A DNA stretch of 64,000 nt, taken from NCBI RefSeq assembly GCF_016744175.1, contig NZ_JADGEV010000015.1, positions 1-64,000 on the forward strand, given 5' to 3'. The notes beneath the pieces are model-generated. The model saw nothing but the letters and a program-made list of their open reading frames with translations. It was not told the DNA's origin and searched no databases. Within the stretch, counting starts at the first letter, position 1. Each line of letters starts with the position of its first letter. Positions 62,875 to 64,000 of this stretch are shown in pieces. This DNA comes from Neptunomonas sp. (GTDB taxonomy: Bacteria; Pseudomonadota; Gammaproteobacteria; Pseudomonadales; Balneatricaceae). Position numbers and translations under genes: made by a program.

Positions 62875-64000
62875 ATGACTCAGGCATCATCTGTTTCTGT
62901 GCAGGACACTGCGGAAAAATTAAAAAAATTGGAGTTAGCGCAGCGTGATGATGCCAGCCCCATAGGCCGTTTTATCTATTGGGCAGGCGTGTGTTTTGCT
63001 ATTGCTCATATCTACTTTAATACACTAGGAACTTTGTCAGAGTTATGGGTCTCGGCCCTGCATTTTGGTGGCTTTGCTTTGCTTTGCTCATTAATGTTTC
63101 CCATGATGAAGGGGCCTAGTGGTGCTAGAAAATCAGTTCTTTTATTAGATATTTTGCTCGGTGTAGCCGCCGTAATATGCGCGTTGTATTTGATTGGCTT
63201 TGAAGATGCTTTGTATGAGCGCGGCGTGAAGTTTTCAAACTGGGATTGGGTGTTTTCGACTCTGGCTATTGGTATCGCGCTAGAGCTGACAAGAAGAACC
63301 ACGGGTTGGTTTATTCCGACGATGATCTTATTTGCACTCACTTATGTGTTTTGGTGGGGGCCGTACATAGATGGTATGTTTGGCTTTGCGGGACTTAGTC
63401 TTGAAACCGTGATGTATCGTAGTTATTTTTCATCAGAAGGGATGTTCGGGCAAATAGCCCGTATTTCATGGACCTATGTTTTCATGTTTATCCTCTTTGG
63501 TGCTTTCTTGGTGAAGTCCGGCGCAGGGGAATTTATTATTGAATTATCCCGCTGTGCAGCGGGGCGCTTTGTTGGAGGTCCAGGTTTTGTTGCTGTGTTA
63601 GGTTCGGGCTTGATGGGGTCTGTTTCGGGTTCTTCTGTTGCGAATACAGTATCAACGGGTGTTATTACTATTCCACTGATGCAAAAAGCAGGTTTTCCTG
63701 CACGCTTTGCCGCGGGTGTTGAAGCGGCAGCCTCTACTGGTGGGCAGCTTATGCCTCCAGTAATGGGCGCGGGTGCTTTTATAATGGCCTCGTACACTCA
63801 GATTCCTTATGTAGACATCATTGCGATAGCGGCTCTGCCTGCTCTATTGTATTTCATGTCAGTTGGTTTTTATGTGCGCGTTGAAGCGCAGCGCAGTCAT
63901 GCTCAAGCAGTGGAACTCGATACTCGGCCGGTCAAGGAAGTATTAAAAGAAGGCTGGCATTTCTTATTACCACTGGGTGTTTTAGTGAGTTTGCTTATTT
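62875..64000 (+). CDS. TRAP transporter permease (fused DctQ-DctM type), C-terminus cut by window edge
   Basis: Open from the ATG at 62875 to the edge, 375 codons; GGTGAG lies upstream. The first 250 residues include several hydrophobic helices equivalent to a DctQ-like part (WAGVCFAIAHIYFN, SVLLLDILLGVAAVICALYLIGF). The DctM-like part begins near WTYVFMFILFGAFLVKSGAGEFII. It continues GLMGSVSGSSVANTVSTGVITIPLMQKAGFPARFAAGVEAAASTGGQLMPPVMGAGAF, a family hallmark. Fused TRAP permeases pair with TAXI binding proteins, matching the gene upstream. Transport is driven by sodium in known TRAP systems. Confidence 0.92.
   Translation, partial: MTQASSVSVQDTAEKLKKLELAQRDDASPIGRFIYWAGVCFAIAHIYFNTLGTLSELWVSALHFGGFALLCSLMFPMMKGPSGARKSVLLLDILLGVAAVICALYLIGFEDALYERGVKFSNWDWVFSTLAIGIALELTRRTTGWFIPTMILFALTYVFWWGPYIDGMFGFAGLSLETVMYRSYFSSEGMFGQIARISWTYVFMFILFGAFLVKSGAGEFIIELSRCAAGRFVGGPGFVAVLGSGLMGSVSGSSVANTVSTGVITIPLMQKAGFPARFAAGVEAAASTGGQLMPPVMGAGAFIMASYTQIPYVDIIAIAALPALLYFMSVGFYVRVEAQRSHAQAVELDTRPVKEVLKEGWHFLLPLGVLVSLLI

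Overview
The window looks like a chromosomal segment of a marine, Oceanospirillales-like gammaproteobacterium. This rests on content, not on any search: several TRAP-type solute-binding proteins, glycolate oxidation, choline-to-betaine conversion with BetI, sodium-dependent transport, many chemotaxis and c-di-GMP proteins, and a moderately AT-rich composition. There are no rRNAs, insertion sequences, phage genes or CRISPR arrays. The only RNA gene I can support is one tRNA-Thr(TGT).

Layout. 1-3.7 kb: a truncated membrane HD-GYP protein (minus) and a Cache-type chemoreceptor. 4-10.8 kb: an AraC/Ogt-type alkylation repair protein, a periplasmic binding protein, an AlkB-type dioxygenase, a small unknown protein, an ABM monooxygenase, a quinone-oxidoreductase-like ADH, a nitronate monooxygenase-like protein and a YceH-family protein. 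11.1-18.2 kb: a tightly overlapping operon of TonB-dependent receptor, YfiR-family periplasmic protein, CHASE8-like/HAMP hybrid kinase with receiver and HPt, and a REC-PAS-GGDEF-EAL protein. It reads as a relay from the outer membrane to c-di-GMP. 18.3-22 kb: a three-gene operon of largely helical, poorly characterised proteins, one with a single membrane segment and one with a Gly/Ser/Arg-rich tail.

22-28.2 kb: glcD-glcE-glcF plus a DctP-type TRAP binding protein on the minus strand, with a divergent LysR regulator. 28.4-40.4 kb: a Fe(II)/2-oxoglutarate dioxygenase, betB, betA, a choline ABC transporter (choXWV), an alkaline phosphatase, a short BCCT-like membrane protein and, convergent to them, betI. 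Together these could release, import and oxidise choline to glycine betaine. 40.5-45.2 kb: cysQ, a Sel1/SPOR envelope protein and an unusual chemoreceptor.

45.3-51.3 kb (minus): an operon of a fused indolepyruvate ferredoxin oxidoreductase, a Leu/Phe-type amino acid dehydrogenase and an NSS-family sodium symporter, which fits uptake and degradation of aromatic or branched amino acids. 51.9-57.9 kb (minus): an RhlE-like helicase, a secreted beta-helix protein, PPK2, tRNA-Thr, a BON-LysM protein and prephenate dehydratase. 58-64 kb: a DctB/DctD-type two-component pair followed by a TAXI TRAP binding protein with a good sigma-54 promoter, and the start of its fused permease, which runs off the window.

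The strongest candidates for something under-described are the TonB/YfiR/phosphorelay/c-di-GMP operon and the three-gene helical operon beside it. Start sites were revised from the ORF track where a ribosome binding site, signal peptide or family start argued for it. All family names come from reading motifs by eye.
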